A DNA stretch of 64,000 bases, taken from the NCBI RefSeq assembly GCF_024198255.1, contig NZ_JAJVKW010000006.1, positions 310,001-374,000 of the forward strand, written 5' to 3'. Under the pieces are notes generated by a model that was not told the origin of the DNA, did no database searches, and worked only from the letters and a program-made list of their open reading frames with translations. The translations under genes were made by a program, and so were the position numbers. This document shows positions 46,332 to 56,167 of this stretch, in pieces; within the stretch, counting starts at the first letter, position 1, and every line of letters begins with the position of its first letter. This DNA comes from Myxococcus guangdongensis. Lineage in GTDB: Bacteria; Myxococcota; Myxococcia; Myxococcales; Myxococcaceae.

Positions 46332-47291
46332 TTACGGAACGAGCCGGCCCGGCCGGAGGCCCGTGGAAGGCGAGGCGGCGCGCAGGAGCCCCGGCGCGCT
46401 GACGATGAGGATGCCCGCGAGCACCAGCGCGGCGCCCAGGATGAAGAACAGACCCACGGGCTCCTTCAACACCAGCCAGCCCGCGGTGACGCCGAACACG
46501 GGCGTCATGAACGAGAACACGGACAGGCCGGAGGCGAGGTAGCGGCGCAACAGCCAGAACCAGACGAGGTAGCTGGCGAAGGACACGATGACGCCCTGGA
46601 AGAGCAGGCTCGCCCACGCGGTGCCCGTCATGGAGATGTGACCTGCCTGGCCGGTGAAGAGGGCGATGGGCAGCAGGAGCGCGAAGCCCCCGAGCAGCTG
46701 GTAGAGCAGGGTGTGGGTGGGGCGCGCCTCGGAGAGCGACGAGCCGCGCACCACCACCGTGGTCGCGCTCCAGGACAGCCCGGCGAGCAGCCCCAGCGTG
46801 TCGCCCCAGAGCATCCGAGGCGTGATTCCTCCCTGGAGCCAGCCTCCGCCGAAGGCGAGCATGATGCCCGCGAAGGCGACCCCGATTCCCACCCACTGCA
46901 CCCGGCGCAGCCGCTCCGAGGGGATGCGCCAGTGCAGGCCCAGCGCGGTGAAGACGGGCGCGGTGTAGAGGAAGACGGCGATGTGGGACGCGTGCGTGTG
47001 ACGCAGGCCCTCGCCGATGAAGAGGAACTCGGCGCCGAAGAGCACGCCCGATAGCAGCCCGGGACGCCAGGTGCCGTCTCGCAGGTCCATCCGCTCGCCG
47101 CGCAGCAGGCACAGCAGCCCCACGAGCAGGGCGGCGAGCCCCGAGCGCAGCGCCATCTGTACCAGGGGTGGGATGTCGGACGCGGCCAGCTTGATGGCCA
47201 CCTGTTGCAGGCCCCAGAGGGAGCACAGCAGGAGCATCGTGGCGAGCGCGAAGCCATCGACGGGTCTGCGAAGCGAGCTCATGCCCTTCAT
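46332..47291 (-). CDS. EamA/DMT-family transporter
   Basis: A 319-residue inner-membrane protein with ten hydrophobic helices in two EamA repeats, typical of drug/metabolite transporters. The first repeat begins ATMLLLCSLWGLQQVAIK, the second around SWSATTVVVRGSSLS. An ATG at 47282 is an alternative start. Divergent from the AraC gene, with 62 bases between start codons. This pairing suggests AraC-controlled export of a small compound. Confidence 0.88.
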   Translation of the reverse strand: MKGMSSLRRPVDGFALATMLLLCSLWGLQQVAIKLAASDIPPLVQMALRSGLAALLVGLLCLLRGERMDLRDGTWRPGLLSGVLFGAEFLFIGEGLRHTHASHIAVFLYTAPVFTALGLHWRIPSERLRRVQWVGIGVAFAGIMLAFGGGWLQGGITPRMLWGDTLGLLAGLSWSATTVVVRGSSLSEARPTHTLLYQLLGGFALLLPIALFTGQAGHISMTGTAWASLLFQGVIVSFASYLVWFWLLRRYLASGLSVFSFMTPVFGVTAGWLVLKEPVGLFFILGAALVLAGILIVSAPGLLRAASPSTGLRPGRLVP

Positions 47292-47325
47292 ATGGCGTGT
47301 GGCGGGCTTGATTCATATAGCTTGA
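47287..47325. promoter_or_regulatory. Direct repeats between transporter and AraC genes
   Basis: TTCATAT occurs at 47287-47293 and 47312-47318, and GCTTGA at 47306-47311 and 47320-47325. AraC-type activators often bind such direct half-sites. The first copy overlaps the transporter start codon. Confidence 0.35.
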
Positions 47326-47353
47326 ACCCGACAACCCATGCAGAGAAGCCGCC

Positions 47354-48139
47354 ATGGCCGAGCAGCTCCAGGTTCCTTTCTCCACCAAGCTTCCGCACCC
47401 CGTGTACTTCCGCACGGCGCGGCTGCGCACGGCGGCGTCGTACCCGCGGCATCACCATCCCTGGGGTGAGTTCGTCTACGCCTTCACCGGGGTGATGGAG
47501 CTGGAGCTGGCGGGCAGCCACTACCTGGCGCCCCCGCAGTATGGAATCTGGCTGCCTCCGGACGTGGAGCACCGGGGGATGAACCGCTCGGAGGCGAGCC
47601 ACTGCTCGCTGTACCTCACGAAGGCGCTGTGTCGCGGGCTGCCGAAGACGACGTGCGCGCTGGCGGTGAGCCCGTTGGTGAAGTCGCTGTTGGAGCACCT
47701 GCGCGAGCACCAGGTGGCGTACCCGCGCACGAGCGCGGAGCGGCGGTTGATGCGGGTGCTCATCGACCAGCTGTCGCTCGCGCCGCCGCAGGGCAGCTAC
47801 CTGCCCATGTCCGAGGACCCGTTGCTGGGCGAGGTGCTGCGGGCGCTGGTGAAGGCGCCGGCGGACGGGCGCTCACTGGCGGAGTGGGCGCACCAGGTGC
47901 ACACCACGGAGCGGACGCTGGAGCGTCGGTGCCAGCAGCACCTGGGGTTGTCCTTCAGCGAGTGGCGCCAGCGCCTCCGGGTGGTGAAGGCGCTCGCGAT
48001 GCTGGAGGAGGGGTGCGCCGTGGAGGTCGTCGCGCTGGAGCTGGGCTACAGCACCGCGTCCGCCTTCATCGCCATGTTCCGCAGGATGACGGGGACCACG
48101 CCGGACAAGTTGCGAGGCCACGGGCTCACGGCTTCGTGA
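47354..48139 (+). CDS. AraC-family transcriptional regulator
   Basis: A 261-residue regulator with an N-terminal cupin sensor (YPRHHHPWGEFVYAF) and a C-terminal double helix-turn-helix (about 165-255; SLAEWAHQVHTTERTLERRC, then EVVALELGYSTASAFIAMFRR). It is divergent from an EamA transporter and convergent with the patatin gene. Likely activates the transporter when a ligand binds the cupin. Confidence 0.9.
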   Translation: MAEQLQVPFSTKLPHPVYFRTARLRTAASYPRHHHPWGEFVYAFTGVMELELAGSHYLAPPQYGIWLPPDVEHRGMNRSEASHCSLYLTKALCRGLPKTTCALAVSPLVKSLLEHLREHQVAYPRTSAERRLMRVLIDQLSLAPPQGSYLPMSEDPLLGEVLRALVKAPADGRSLAEWAHQVHTTERTLERRCQQHLGLSFSEWRQRLRVVKALAMLEEGCAVEVVALELGYSTASAFIAMFRRMTGTTPDKLRGHGLTAS

Positions 48140-48152
48140 CGGCGCGCTCCGT

Positions 48153-50498
48153 TCAGAGTCCTATCTCCACGCCGATGCCCGGGGCGATGGACCACAGCGT
48201 CGCGCGCGAGCGGGAGCCGGGGTACCACTCACCGACGAGCTGGACGCGGAAGCGCTCCAGGATGGCCACGCCCACCAGGGCCTGCACGACGGCGCGGGAG
48301 CACGCCGTCACCCGGCTGGCGCCGCGGCCCTCGCAGGCCTGGGTGCTGTAGCGGTCATTCGCGCTGAACATCCAACCGGCGCGCAGGCTGAAGCGGCTCT
48401 GCGCGAGGAAGGACTGGTCGGTGTTCGGTCGGAACTCCAGCCCTCCGACGGGCGCCAGCGCGAAGGACTCCTCCGTCCCGGAGGAGAGCACGTCCTCGAG
48501 CCCGCGAAAGTCGAGGGCCGCGGTGAAGCGGAACCCCGTGGGCAGCTGCTCCTCGAACGCGGAGATGCTCACGCCCACCTCGCTCTGCACCGGCCCCATG
48601 GTGACGTGCAGCACCGTGCCTGGCGCGGCGAACGCCACCGTGTCCGCGGCGAGCTTGCCCGCGAAGCTGACCATCTGCCGGTCATCGCCCGACTGGACCT
48701 CGGTGAGGCGCTTCACCGCTTCGCCCAGGGACTGGCGGATGCGGACGATGGCCAGGTCACCCCGGCCGCGTGGCACGCCCAGATCCCGGAAGCTGAACCC
48801 ATACGCGCCCAACAGGCGCATCGAGTAGTCGAGCTCCGGCTCCTTGGGGCTCTTCTTCCAGTGGGGCCACTTCTGGGGCGCGACACCGGGGACGTGCGGA
48901 GGTGGCTCTCCGGCCATGGCGCGCTCGCAGTGCAGGTTGCGCCAGGAGGCCTCCATGTTGCCGGTGCCCGCGCTGGCGCAGGCGTCGTAGAGCTGGTCGA
49001 GCGACACCTGGAGCAGCGCGCGGAAGTCGGACAGGGCCTCGCCCTCGCAGACCTGTGCCGCTTCCGCGGCGCCGTCGTACACCGCGCGCATGCAGATGAA
49101 GGGCGCCCAGCTCCCGGGGTCCTGGGTGGGCTCGTTGCGGGGCCTGGCGAACGGGTCCTCGCCCCGGGTCACATCGAGCAGCATCCGCCGGGCGTCGTAC
49201 ATGCCCAGGTAGAAGTCGAACGTGCGGAACTCCGTCTCGAAGAAGCCCAGGAACGCGAAGAGCGGCGCGCTGGCGGCGGGGAAGTGACGCCGGGGCAGCA
49301 CGAGCCGCCGGGCGATGTCGGGCTCCTCTTCCAGCAGCAGCGACAGCTCCTTGGAGCGCGCGGTGTCGACGAGCGCTGCGATGATGCCGCCCAGCTCGGT
49401 GGGCAGGGAGCGCGAGGTGGAGCGGGCCTGGACGGGGGGGAGGACGGGGTACTCGGTGGCGTCCGGGTCCACGAAGGCGAAGGCGATGCCTCGGGGGGTC
49501 TGGCGCACGCCCGGAGTCGGGACGTCGCGCCACTGCAGCTTGCCGTCGACCAGATGGAGGCCGTCGCGGGCGAGCCCCACCGCGAGGCGCAAGGGCGCGT
49601 TGTCGAAGATGCCTCCGTCGATGTAGCGCTCGGCCCGGGACTCCCTGGGCAGACACACGGCGGGGGACTGGGACTCCTTGGCCATGCACGTGGACAGCTC
49701 GTGCGGCGGGAAGGCCACGGGGAAGGACATCGACGCGAGGATGAGGTCGCGCAGCGCCTGGAAGGAGATTTCGCCGTGCTCATCGGTGACGAGCAGCGGC
49801 TCCATGCGCCGGCTGCCGGGCGTGGTGTAGTTGGTGGCGGAGGGGGGCTTGCCCGGGCCACGTCCCCGGATGCGGATGGCGAACTTCTCCTCGATGCGGG
49901 GCAGGGGCATGCGGCCGTTCGCGGCCATGAGGACGCGGGGCTCCACGCGCGTGGTGGAGACGCCGAGCACCACGTCACAGGACGTGCTCAGCCCCTGGTT
50001 CCAGGCCTTCTCGATGTCGGCGGCGCCGCGCTCCAGCCACTCCCGTGAGAAGACGCCGAGCGGGGACGTCGACGCGGGGATGAAGAGCTGGTTGAAGCCG
50101 ACGGGCACCCACGTCCGCCAGAACAGGGATTGGTCCGGGGGCGGCAGCTCCGGTCCGCAGGCCGCCAGCACCGCGAGCAGCGAGTTCAGGCTCCCGGCCG
50201 AGGCCCCCGTCAACAGCCGCAGGTCCACCTGCTGGCTGCCCTGGGCCGAGGCGAGCGCGTAGTACAGGAAGCCCGCCTCATAGACGCCCAGCGACACGCC
50301 GCCGCTGACGGTGAGCGAGACGGCGGTGGCGGGCACGCCCGACTCATCCAGGGGAATCGGCTGGGCCTTCGCGGGCGCGCCGAGGAGCAGGCACAGCCCG
50401 GCGAGGACGAGCGCCGTGGCGGCGCGGGAAGGGTGCGGGGAGGAGGTGACGCAGTCGGATGAAACACTGCCCGGCGTGCCGGGAACGGCTGAACCCAT
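48153..50498 (-). CDS. Patatin-like phospholipase with beta-rich C-terminus
   Basis: A 781-residue exported protein (signal peptide ending APAKA). The patatin fold has the oxyanion glycines SGGVSLGVYEAGF, the nucleophile Ser100 in GASAG and the dyad Asp in RYIDGGIFDNAP. The last 200 residues are rich in alternating beta-strands (VSISAFEEQ, FRFTAALDF, FRVQLVGEWYPG) and could be a small barrel or sandwich. Probably a secreted or outer-membrane acyl hydrolase acting on phospholipids. The ATG at 50498 is chosen; a frame reaching 50570 adds 24 unsupported residues. Confidence 0.82.
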   Translation of the reverse strand: MGSAVPGTPGSVSSDCVTSSPHPSRAATALVLAGLCLLLGAPAKAQPIPLDESGVPATAVSLTVSGGVSLGVYEAGFLYYALASAQGSQQVDLRLLTGASAGSLNSLLAVLAACGPELPPPDQSLFWRTWVPVGFNQLFIPASTSPLGVFSREWLERGAADIEKAWNQGLSTSCDVVLGVSTTRVEPRVLMAANGRMPLPRIEEKFAIRIRGRGPGKPPSATNYTTPGSRRMEPLLVTDEHGEISFQALRDLILASMSFPVAFPPHELSTCMAKESQSPAVCLPRESRAERYIDGGIFDNAPLRLAVGLARDGLHLVDGKLQWRDVPTPGVRQTPRGIAFAFVDPDATEYPVLPPVQARSTSRSLPTELGGIIAALVDTARSKELSLLLEEEPDIARRLVLPRRHFPAASAPLFAFLGFFETEFRTFDFYLGMYDARRMLLDVTRGEDPFARPRNEPTQDPGSWAPFICMRAVYDGAAEAAQVCEGEALSDFRALLQVSLDQLYDACASAGTGNMEASWRNLHCERAMAGEPPPHVPGVAPQKWPHWKKSPKEPELDYSMRLLGAYGFSFRDLGVPRGRGDLAIVRIRQSLGEAVKRLTEVQSGDDRQMVSFAGKLAADTVAFAAPGTVLHVTMGPVQSEVGVSISAFEEQLPTGFRFTAALDFRGLEDVLSSGTEESFALAPVGGLEFRPNTDQSFLAQSRFSLRAGWMFSANDRYSTQACEGRGASRVTACSRAVVQALVGVAILERFRVQLVGEWYPGSRSRATLWSIAPGIGVEIGL

Positions 50499-50817
50499 CC
50501 GGCGACCGTAGACCCGGGTCGCCCCGGGTGCAGCAAGCTTCCGTGTCGGGACGTGTTGCTTCCCGGACACGGCGCGCGGAGGCCGGCGGTGGGCGCCGTG
50601 TCAGGGGCCCCCGGCGAAGGATGGGGCGCGGTGGCCCGCCACACCGTGAAGGCAGCTCACCGCGCGCGGGGTCGAGGATGACCACGTCCGCGATGAACAA
50701 CCCATCGCCATGACGAGGGCTCACGCCAGACACCTGGGTCGCTCCCGCATCACTGGGAGTGTGTTCTGGGGGCGAATAGGCTTGTCTTGGTTTGTCTTCA
50801 CCCCCAAGGAGCCACCC
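50499..50817. other. Divergent intergenic region with hairpins
   Basis: The 319 bases between the patatin and Ig-like lipoprotein starts contain no supported gene. Inverted repeats are present at 50512-50529 (ACCCGGG and CCCGGGT) and 50541-50572 (CCGTGTCGGGA with TCCCGGACACGG, one bulge). They lie in the probable 5-prime leader of the patatin transcript. Confidence 0.45.
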
Positions 50818-51900
50818 ATGTCGAAGCCGTGGAACATCGTCGCGAGCATCCTCGTCGTGCAATTGCTGGCATGTGCTGGAGGAGGGGAGGGGGGCCCCGA
50901 GGGCCCTTCGGGTGAGATGCGGTTGTCCGTGGAGGGGCTGACGACCCAGTTGCTCGACAGGCTGGTGGTCACCGCGCAGCCGGCCAATGTCTCACAAGCC
51001 CTGACCTATTCGGCGACGACGGACAGCTTCGAGGGGACGCTCGTGCTGCCCGAGGGCGCGCAGACGCTGACGGCCGAGGGGTTCGTGGACGACGGCGCGG
51101 GGACACCGGTGCTGAGCGCCACGGGCTCCGCGACGGTGAACGTGGTCGCGGGTGTGACGGTGGGCGTCTTCCTGGGCCTCCAGGACGTGACACCGCCCGC
51201 GCCGCAGCCGGACATCGCGCCGTTCATCCGCTCGAGCACCTCCGGGTCGGTGAACATTCCTCCCCTCACGTTGACGGCGTTCAGCGTGGATGTCATCGAC
51301 CTGGACGCAGACCCCATCACCTACCAGTGGACGAGCAACTGCGCGACGAGCGTGTTCACCCGGCCGAACGCGTCCTACACGGAGTGGTACAACACGGTGC
51401 CCGGTACGTGCAGGATTGAAGTGCGCGCCACCGCGCGAGGGCAGACGGTGTCGCGCAGCACCAGCGTGAACGTGTATTCGCTGACGCCGACGACCGGGGA
51501 GGTGGACGTGGAGGGGACCTACACCCCGCGCCCGCGCGTCTCGGCCATCCACGCCCAGGGACAGGGCCTGCCGCTGCAGCGCTTCCTGCGCGAGGACGCG
51601 GTGACGCGCTTCCCCATCGTCGGGCCGAACCGGACCTTCCAGGTGGACGTCTTCGTGGACTACGGCACGAGCCGCGGCACCAGGACGGCGACGCTGGAGC
51701 TGGTGTCGGGGGTGGCGTGCGGCACGCTGGTGCGCGGCGCGGACACCTGCGCGGCGAGCCCCACGCCCACGTCCTGCTCGGTGCGCTACACGTGGACCAC
51801 GCCGATGCCCACCGCCCTCTGCAAGCTGACGGCCCGGGCCACCAACGGGACGCTGGCGGACGCGTTCACCGTGGGGACGATGGTGGACTGGGTGCCCTGA
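50818..51900 (+). CDS. Ig-like domain lipoprotein
   Basis: A 360-residue lipoprotein. The ATG at 50818 has AAGGAG 8 bases upstream; the lipobox is QLLAC, followed by a Gly/Glu-rich spacer. The mature part looks like several Ig or PKD-type beta domains (LDADPITYQWTSNC, CRIEVRATARGQTVSRSTSVNVY). No catalytic motif. Probably a cell-surface structural or adhesive protein. Confidence 0.68.
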   Translation: MSKPWNIVASILVVQLLACAGGGEGGPEGPSGEMRLSVEGLTTQLLDRLVVTAQPANVSQALTYSATTDSFEGTLVLPEGAQTLTAEGFVDDGAGTPVLSATGSATVNVVAGVTVGVFLGLQDVTPPAPQPDIAPFIRSSTSGSVNIPPLTLTAFSVDVIDLDADPITYQWTSNCATSVFTRPNASYTEWYNTVPGTCRIEVRATARGQTVSRSTSVNVYSLTPTTGEVDVEGTYTPRPRVSAIHAQGQGLPLQRFLREDAVTRFPIVGPNRTFQVDVFVDYGTSRGTRTATLELVSGVACGTLVRGADTCAASPTPTSCSVRYTWTTPMPTALCKLTARATNGTLADAFTVGTMVDWVP

Positions 51901-51917
51901 GCACTGCGGGTCGGGAC

Positions 51918-51950
51918 GCCCGCGGGGGCCAGACATGGCCGCCCGCGGGC
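51918..51950. terminator. Bidirectional hairpin between lipoprotein and ahcY
   Basis: GCCCGCGGG (51918-51926) pairs with CCCGCGGGC (51942-51950), and the inner GGCC copies also pair around AGACAT. It lies between the convergent genes ending at 51900 and 51968. Confidence 0.68.
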
Positions 51951-51967
51951 ATCGACCTGACCGGGAA

Positions 51968-53398
<1,431 letters not shown>

Positions 53399-53489
53399 GG
53401 CGTGTCTCCTGGTTCAGGTTGCGTCGCGTGTGTTGGCGAGGTCCTGCCCGAGCCGCTGGAAACGGACCCACCCTCGCAAGCCACGCGTA

Positions 53490-53558
53490 CAGGTGAGTGC
53501 CGTTGGGTCATTCCCTTCGAGCCTGGGGCCAGGGGCCTCGCAACACTCCTCGAAGTCC
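53490..53558 (-). ncRNA. SAH riboswitch in ahcY leader
   Basis: Read on the minus strand, the leader contains GAGGAGTGTTGCGAG, then CCCAGGCTCGAAG, then CCAACGGCACTCACC, which match the conserved blocks of the SAH riboswitch. P1 is CTTCGAG (53549-53555) paired with CTCGAAG (53515-53521). P2 includes GAGTG (53544-53548) paired with CACTC (53495-53499). It ends about 90 bases before the ahcY start codon, leaving room for an expression platform. Known SAH riboswitches sit before ahcY and turn it on when SAH is high. Confidence 0.88.
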
Positions 53559-53689
53559 GGGGCAAACTACGAGAAGGCCCGGCGAATTTCAAAGGGAAGT
53601 TGCCGCCCCGGAGGGCATGCGTGCGGGCTCCAGCTGACACCGAGCCTACAGGGTGGCCCGCGGTGGGAGCCCTTCCCCGCGGCCGGGCG

Positions 53690-53720
53690 GGGTGGCGCCG
53701 CGCTCCTGGCGACGCCACCC
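53690..53720 (-). terminator. Hairpin after hypothetical gene
   Basis: GGGTGGCG (53690-53697) pairs with CGCCACCC (53713-53720) across a 15-nt loop, 16 bases beyond the stop of the minus-strand gene ending at 53737. The remaining 53560-53690 stretch should include the ahcY promoter; no clear core elements are visible. Confidence 0.5.
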
Positions 53721-53736
53721 GCGCGCTCGAAAGGGA

Positions 53737-54273
53737 CTACTTGCCCGAGGCGCGCACCGAGCCACCGCTGGCCCAGTGGTCCGCGGCGGCGCGCGTGAGG
53801 GTCTGCGCGAGCAGGTCCTCGAGCAGGTCCGCCTTGGCGATGTCGTCGGGCTCGAAGACGCCGAGCAGCGCCAGCTCCGGCTTCTCGCCGTACTGCTCCT
53901 CGCCCAGCGTCAGCCAGCCGGGCGTGTAGCTGGCGCCCACCAGGCCGTTGACCAGGGGGGCGATGCGCAGCGAGGCGCCGTGCGCGTGCACGGGGCCCGC
54001 GGGCACGCCGTTGCTCTTCACCAGGCCGATGTCCTTGCCGGAGAAGCGGACCTCGAACGCGCGCGAGTCATCCCAGTGCGGCACCTGGTCCAGGGCCAGG
54101 GACAGGCTGCCCTCGGACGCGGGGCCGGCGTCGCCGTTCGCCTTCTGCACGGCGCCCTTCAGGGCGTCGGAGACCTGGGAGGACAGCTGCGCCCAGCGCT
54201 CACGCCGCGCAAAGGCCTTCCGGATGTTTTCGTTGATTTCCTTCAGAGCGGCACCAGCGTTCTTCGACGGCAT
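53737..54273 (-). CDS. Hypothetical soluble protein
   Basis: A 178-residue protein with no signal peptide or membrane helix. It begins with a charged helical segment (INENIRKAFARRERWAQL), then a mixed alpha/beta middle and an Ala-rich C-terminal helix. GAAGGGGA lies 5 bases before the ATG. It stands between ahcY and the PNGase A-like gene without an obvious link to either. I do not recognise the family. Confidence 0.6.
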   Translation of the reverse strand: MPSKNAGAALKEINENIRKAFARRERWAQLSSQVSDALKGAVQKANGDAGPASEGSLSLALDQVPHWDDSRAFEVRFSGKDIGLVKSNGVPAGPVHAHGASLRIAPLVNGLVGASYTPGWLTLGEEQYGEKPELALLGVFEPDDIAKADLLEDLLAQTLTRAAADHWASGGSVRASGK

Positions 54274-54352
54274 GAAGTCCCCTTCGGGGGTTGGAGGCCA
54301 GTGTCGGATGCTGCCCTCCGCTCACGCATGGTGTCCAGGGGGCCGCGTATTT

Positions 54353-55984
54353 TCAGTCGCAGCCCTGGACGTCCTCGGTGACGAAGCCGTTCCGGGTGGA
54401 GATGCGCCGGTCGTGGCACACCCCGGGGTGGCCCTCGAGCCGGTAGTGGTGGGTGGAGGTCCCCACCGCGTTGCGCTGCGCGCGGGGCACGCCCAGGTTG
54501 TACGCGGCCTCGCCCGTGAAGACGTCGTCGAGCTCACGGCGCTCCCACGTCTGGAGCCCCTTGAGGCCCAGCGCCTTCTCCGCGTCGCGCACGGTGATGG
54601 TGGTGGTCAGCCGGTTCTCCGGCGTCACGCCGATGCGCCCGTCCAGCACGAACTGCTTGTCGGAGCGGCTCACCGAGGGGAACACGTCCCGGCCGACGAC
54701 GGTGACGGTGCTCGTGTCCCGCCACGTGGCGACCAGCTCGTCCGGGTTCTCCATGTCCCCCACCCAGCGGTGCATGCTGGTGTTGGAGACGTCCTGCTCC
54801 ACCGTGGTCAGCTCCCAGCCGCGCGAGGTGCGCAGGTAGCCGGACACCCGCAGGTGGTGGCCGCCCTGTGTGTCCACCTGGTGCCAGCCGTCCACCCGCG
54901 CGTACGTCGAGTCGTTCGACAGCGTCCCCAGCTGGTGCTGGAGGAGCCCGCCGGTGACGCGGGAGGTGCCCGCGTCCCGCCACGCGAGCACGTTGGTGGG
55001 CAAATCCCACCCCGGCCGCCCCTCGGGCACGCCCAGCACGCGCACCGTGAGCTGGTGCGGCTGGCCGTTCGTCAGCAGGCCCACGAACGGGGTGAGGTCG
55101 TACTGGATGGGGCGGATGTTGAAGGCGCGGGGCGCGGGGAGCACGTACCAGACGAAGGGGTTGGACCAGCCGCCGGTGTACACGTGGGGGAAGGGCATGG
55201 CGACGCCGGCCACCCGGCCATCCACCTCGATGACGACCTCGCGGTAGGGGCCGTCGTCGGCGGGGCACGAGTAGGGCACGACGATGGGCGCGGTGATGTA
55301 CCAGAACTCCTCGCACCCGCCGCCGGAGCCCGTGGCGTAGACCTCGGCGACGAGGCGCGCGGTGTTGCGCGGCACCGTCACCTCGCCGACGAGCGCGCTG
55401 CCCTCGCGGCGCGGCTGGCTGAGCGGGAGCACGTCGCTGGCCAGGTTCGCGGCCGGCGCGTGGCCTCCCCGGGCTGGGTAGAACGTCAGGTACACCTGCA
55501 CGTCCAGCACGCCCGTGTACGTGTCGTTGACCACGTTGCCGATCAACATCCACACCGGCTGGGGCTTCGCGAGCAGCGACGCGTAGGCGGTGACGTCCTT
55601 CTCCACCGACCAGGAGATGCCGTCGCGCGAGGGCTCGGGCGTGGACGTCTTGAAGATCGTCACGCCGCCGACCTCCAGGTGGCCCAGCCGGTCGTACTGG
55701 ACGCCCTGCACCTTGCCCTCCATCCGCAGCACCACCTTGCTCCACGGGCCCGGGCACTCCGCGGGCGGCGCGAAGGGGCCGGTGAAGGGGGTGAAGTCGT
55801 CGAACTTCTCATCGACGATGCGGACCGTGCAGGACGGCGTCGTCGGCCGCTCCACCGTGGGCGCCGCGGTGCGCGGGTCGTCCCAGTCCGTGCCGAACTC
55901 GGGCGGCGGCTCGACGGCCCACGCCGGCAGCGCGGCCCCCACCACGAGGAACACCGCGACGAGATTGCCAGGGAATGGCTTCAC
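54353..55984 (-). CDS. PNGase A-like peptide N-glycanase (secreted)
   Basis: A 543-residue exported protein similar to peptide-N4-(N-acetyl-glucosaminyl)asparagine amidase A. Landmarks are PAECPGPWSKVVLRMEGKV early in the mature part and the following VQYDRLGHLEVGGVTIFKTSTPEP, split here for length as GVQYDRLGHLEVGGV and FKTSTPEP. The start is GTG, preceded by AAAAGGAAAAG, with signal peptide ending PAWA. The family removes N-linked glycans from glycoproteins. It is divergent from a metzincin protease gene, a sensible pairing for degrading glycoproteins. The family is known mainly from plants and fungi, so a bacterial copy is notable. Confidence 0.8.
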   Translation of the reverse strand: MKPFPGNLVAVFLVVGAALPAWAVEPPPEFGTDWDDPRTAAPTVERPTTPSCTVRIVDEKFDDFTPFTGPFAPPAECPGPWSKVVLRMEGKVQGVQYDRLGHLEVGGVTIFKTSTPEPSRDGISWSVEKDVTAYASLLAKPQPVWMLIGNVVNDTYTGVLDVQVYLTFYPARGGHAPAANLASDVLPLSQPRREGSALVGEVTVPRNTARLVAEVYATGSGGGCEEFWYITAPIVVPYSCPADDGPYREVVIEVDGRVAGVAMPFPHVYTGGWSNPFVWYVLPAPRAFNIRPIQYDLTPFVGLLTNGQPHQLTVRVLGVPEGRPGWDLPTNVLAWRDAGTSRVTGGLLQHQLGTLSNDSTYARVDGWHQVDTQGGHHLRVSGYLRTSRGWELTTVEQDVSNTSMHRWVGDMENPDELVATWRDTSTVTVVGRDVFPSVSRSDKQFVLDGRIGVTPENRLTTTITVRDAEKALGLKGLQTWERRELDDVFTGEAAYNLGVPRAQRNAVGTSTHHYRLEGHPGVCHDRRISTRNGFVTEDVQGCD

Positions 55985-55995
55985 GGCTTTTCCTT

Positions 55996-56016
55996 TTCAA
56001 GAAGGTAATTCTTGAA
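55996..56016. promoter_or_regulatory. Palindrome between PNGase and metzincin genes
   Basis: TTCAAGAA-GGTAA-TTCTTGAA is a perfect 8-bp inverted repeat in an AT-rich patch within the 183-base divergent gap, 12 bases upstream of the PNGase GTG. Candidate operator for a regulator of one or both genes, or a leader hairpin over the PNGase ribosome binding site. Confidence 0.45.
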
Positions 56017-56167
56017 TAGTAGGACTTCGCCCTGCCGTGGGCAATGCGCGGTGATTCGTGACGCCGGCGGGAAGAACTCGCGAGCGGTTCGTTGATGGCT
56101 CGCGGTTCCAACGCAAGCGCAGCTCACATCACGCCTGGGGGCCGGCCCCGGGTGCAAGGGAATCCTC

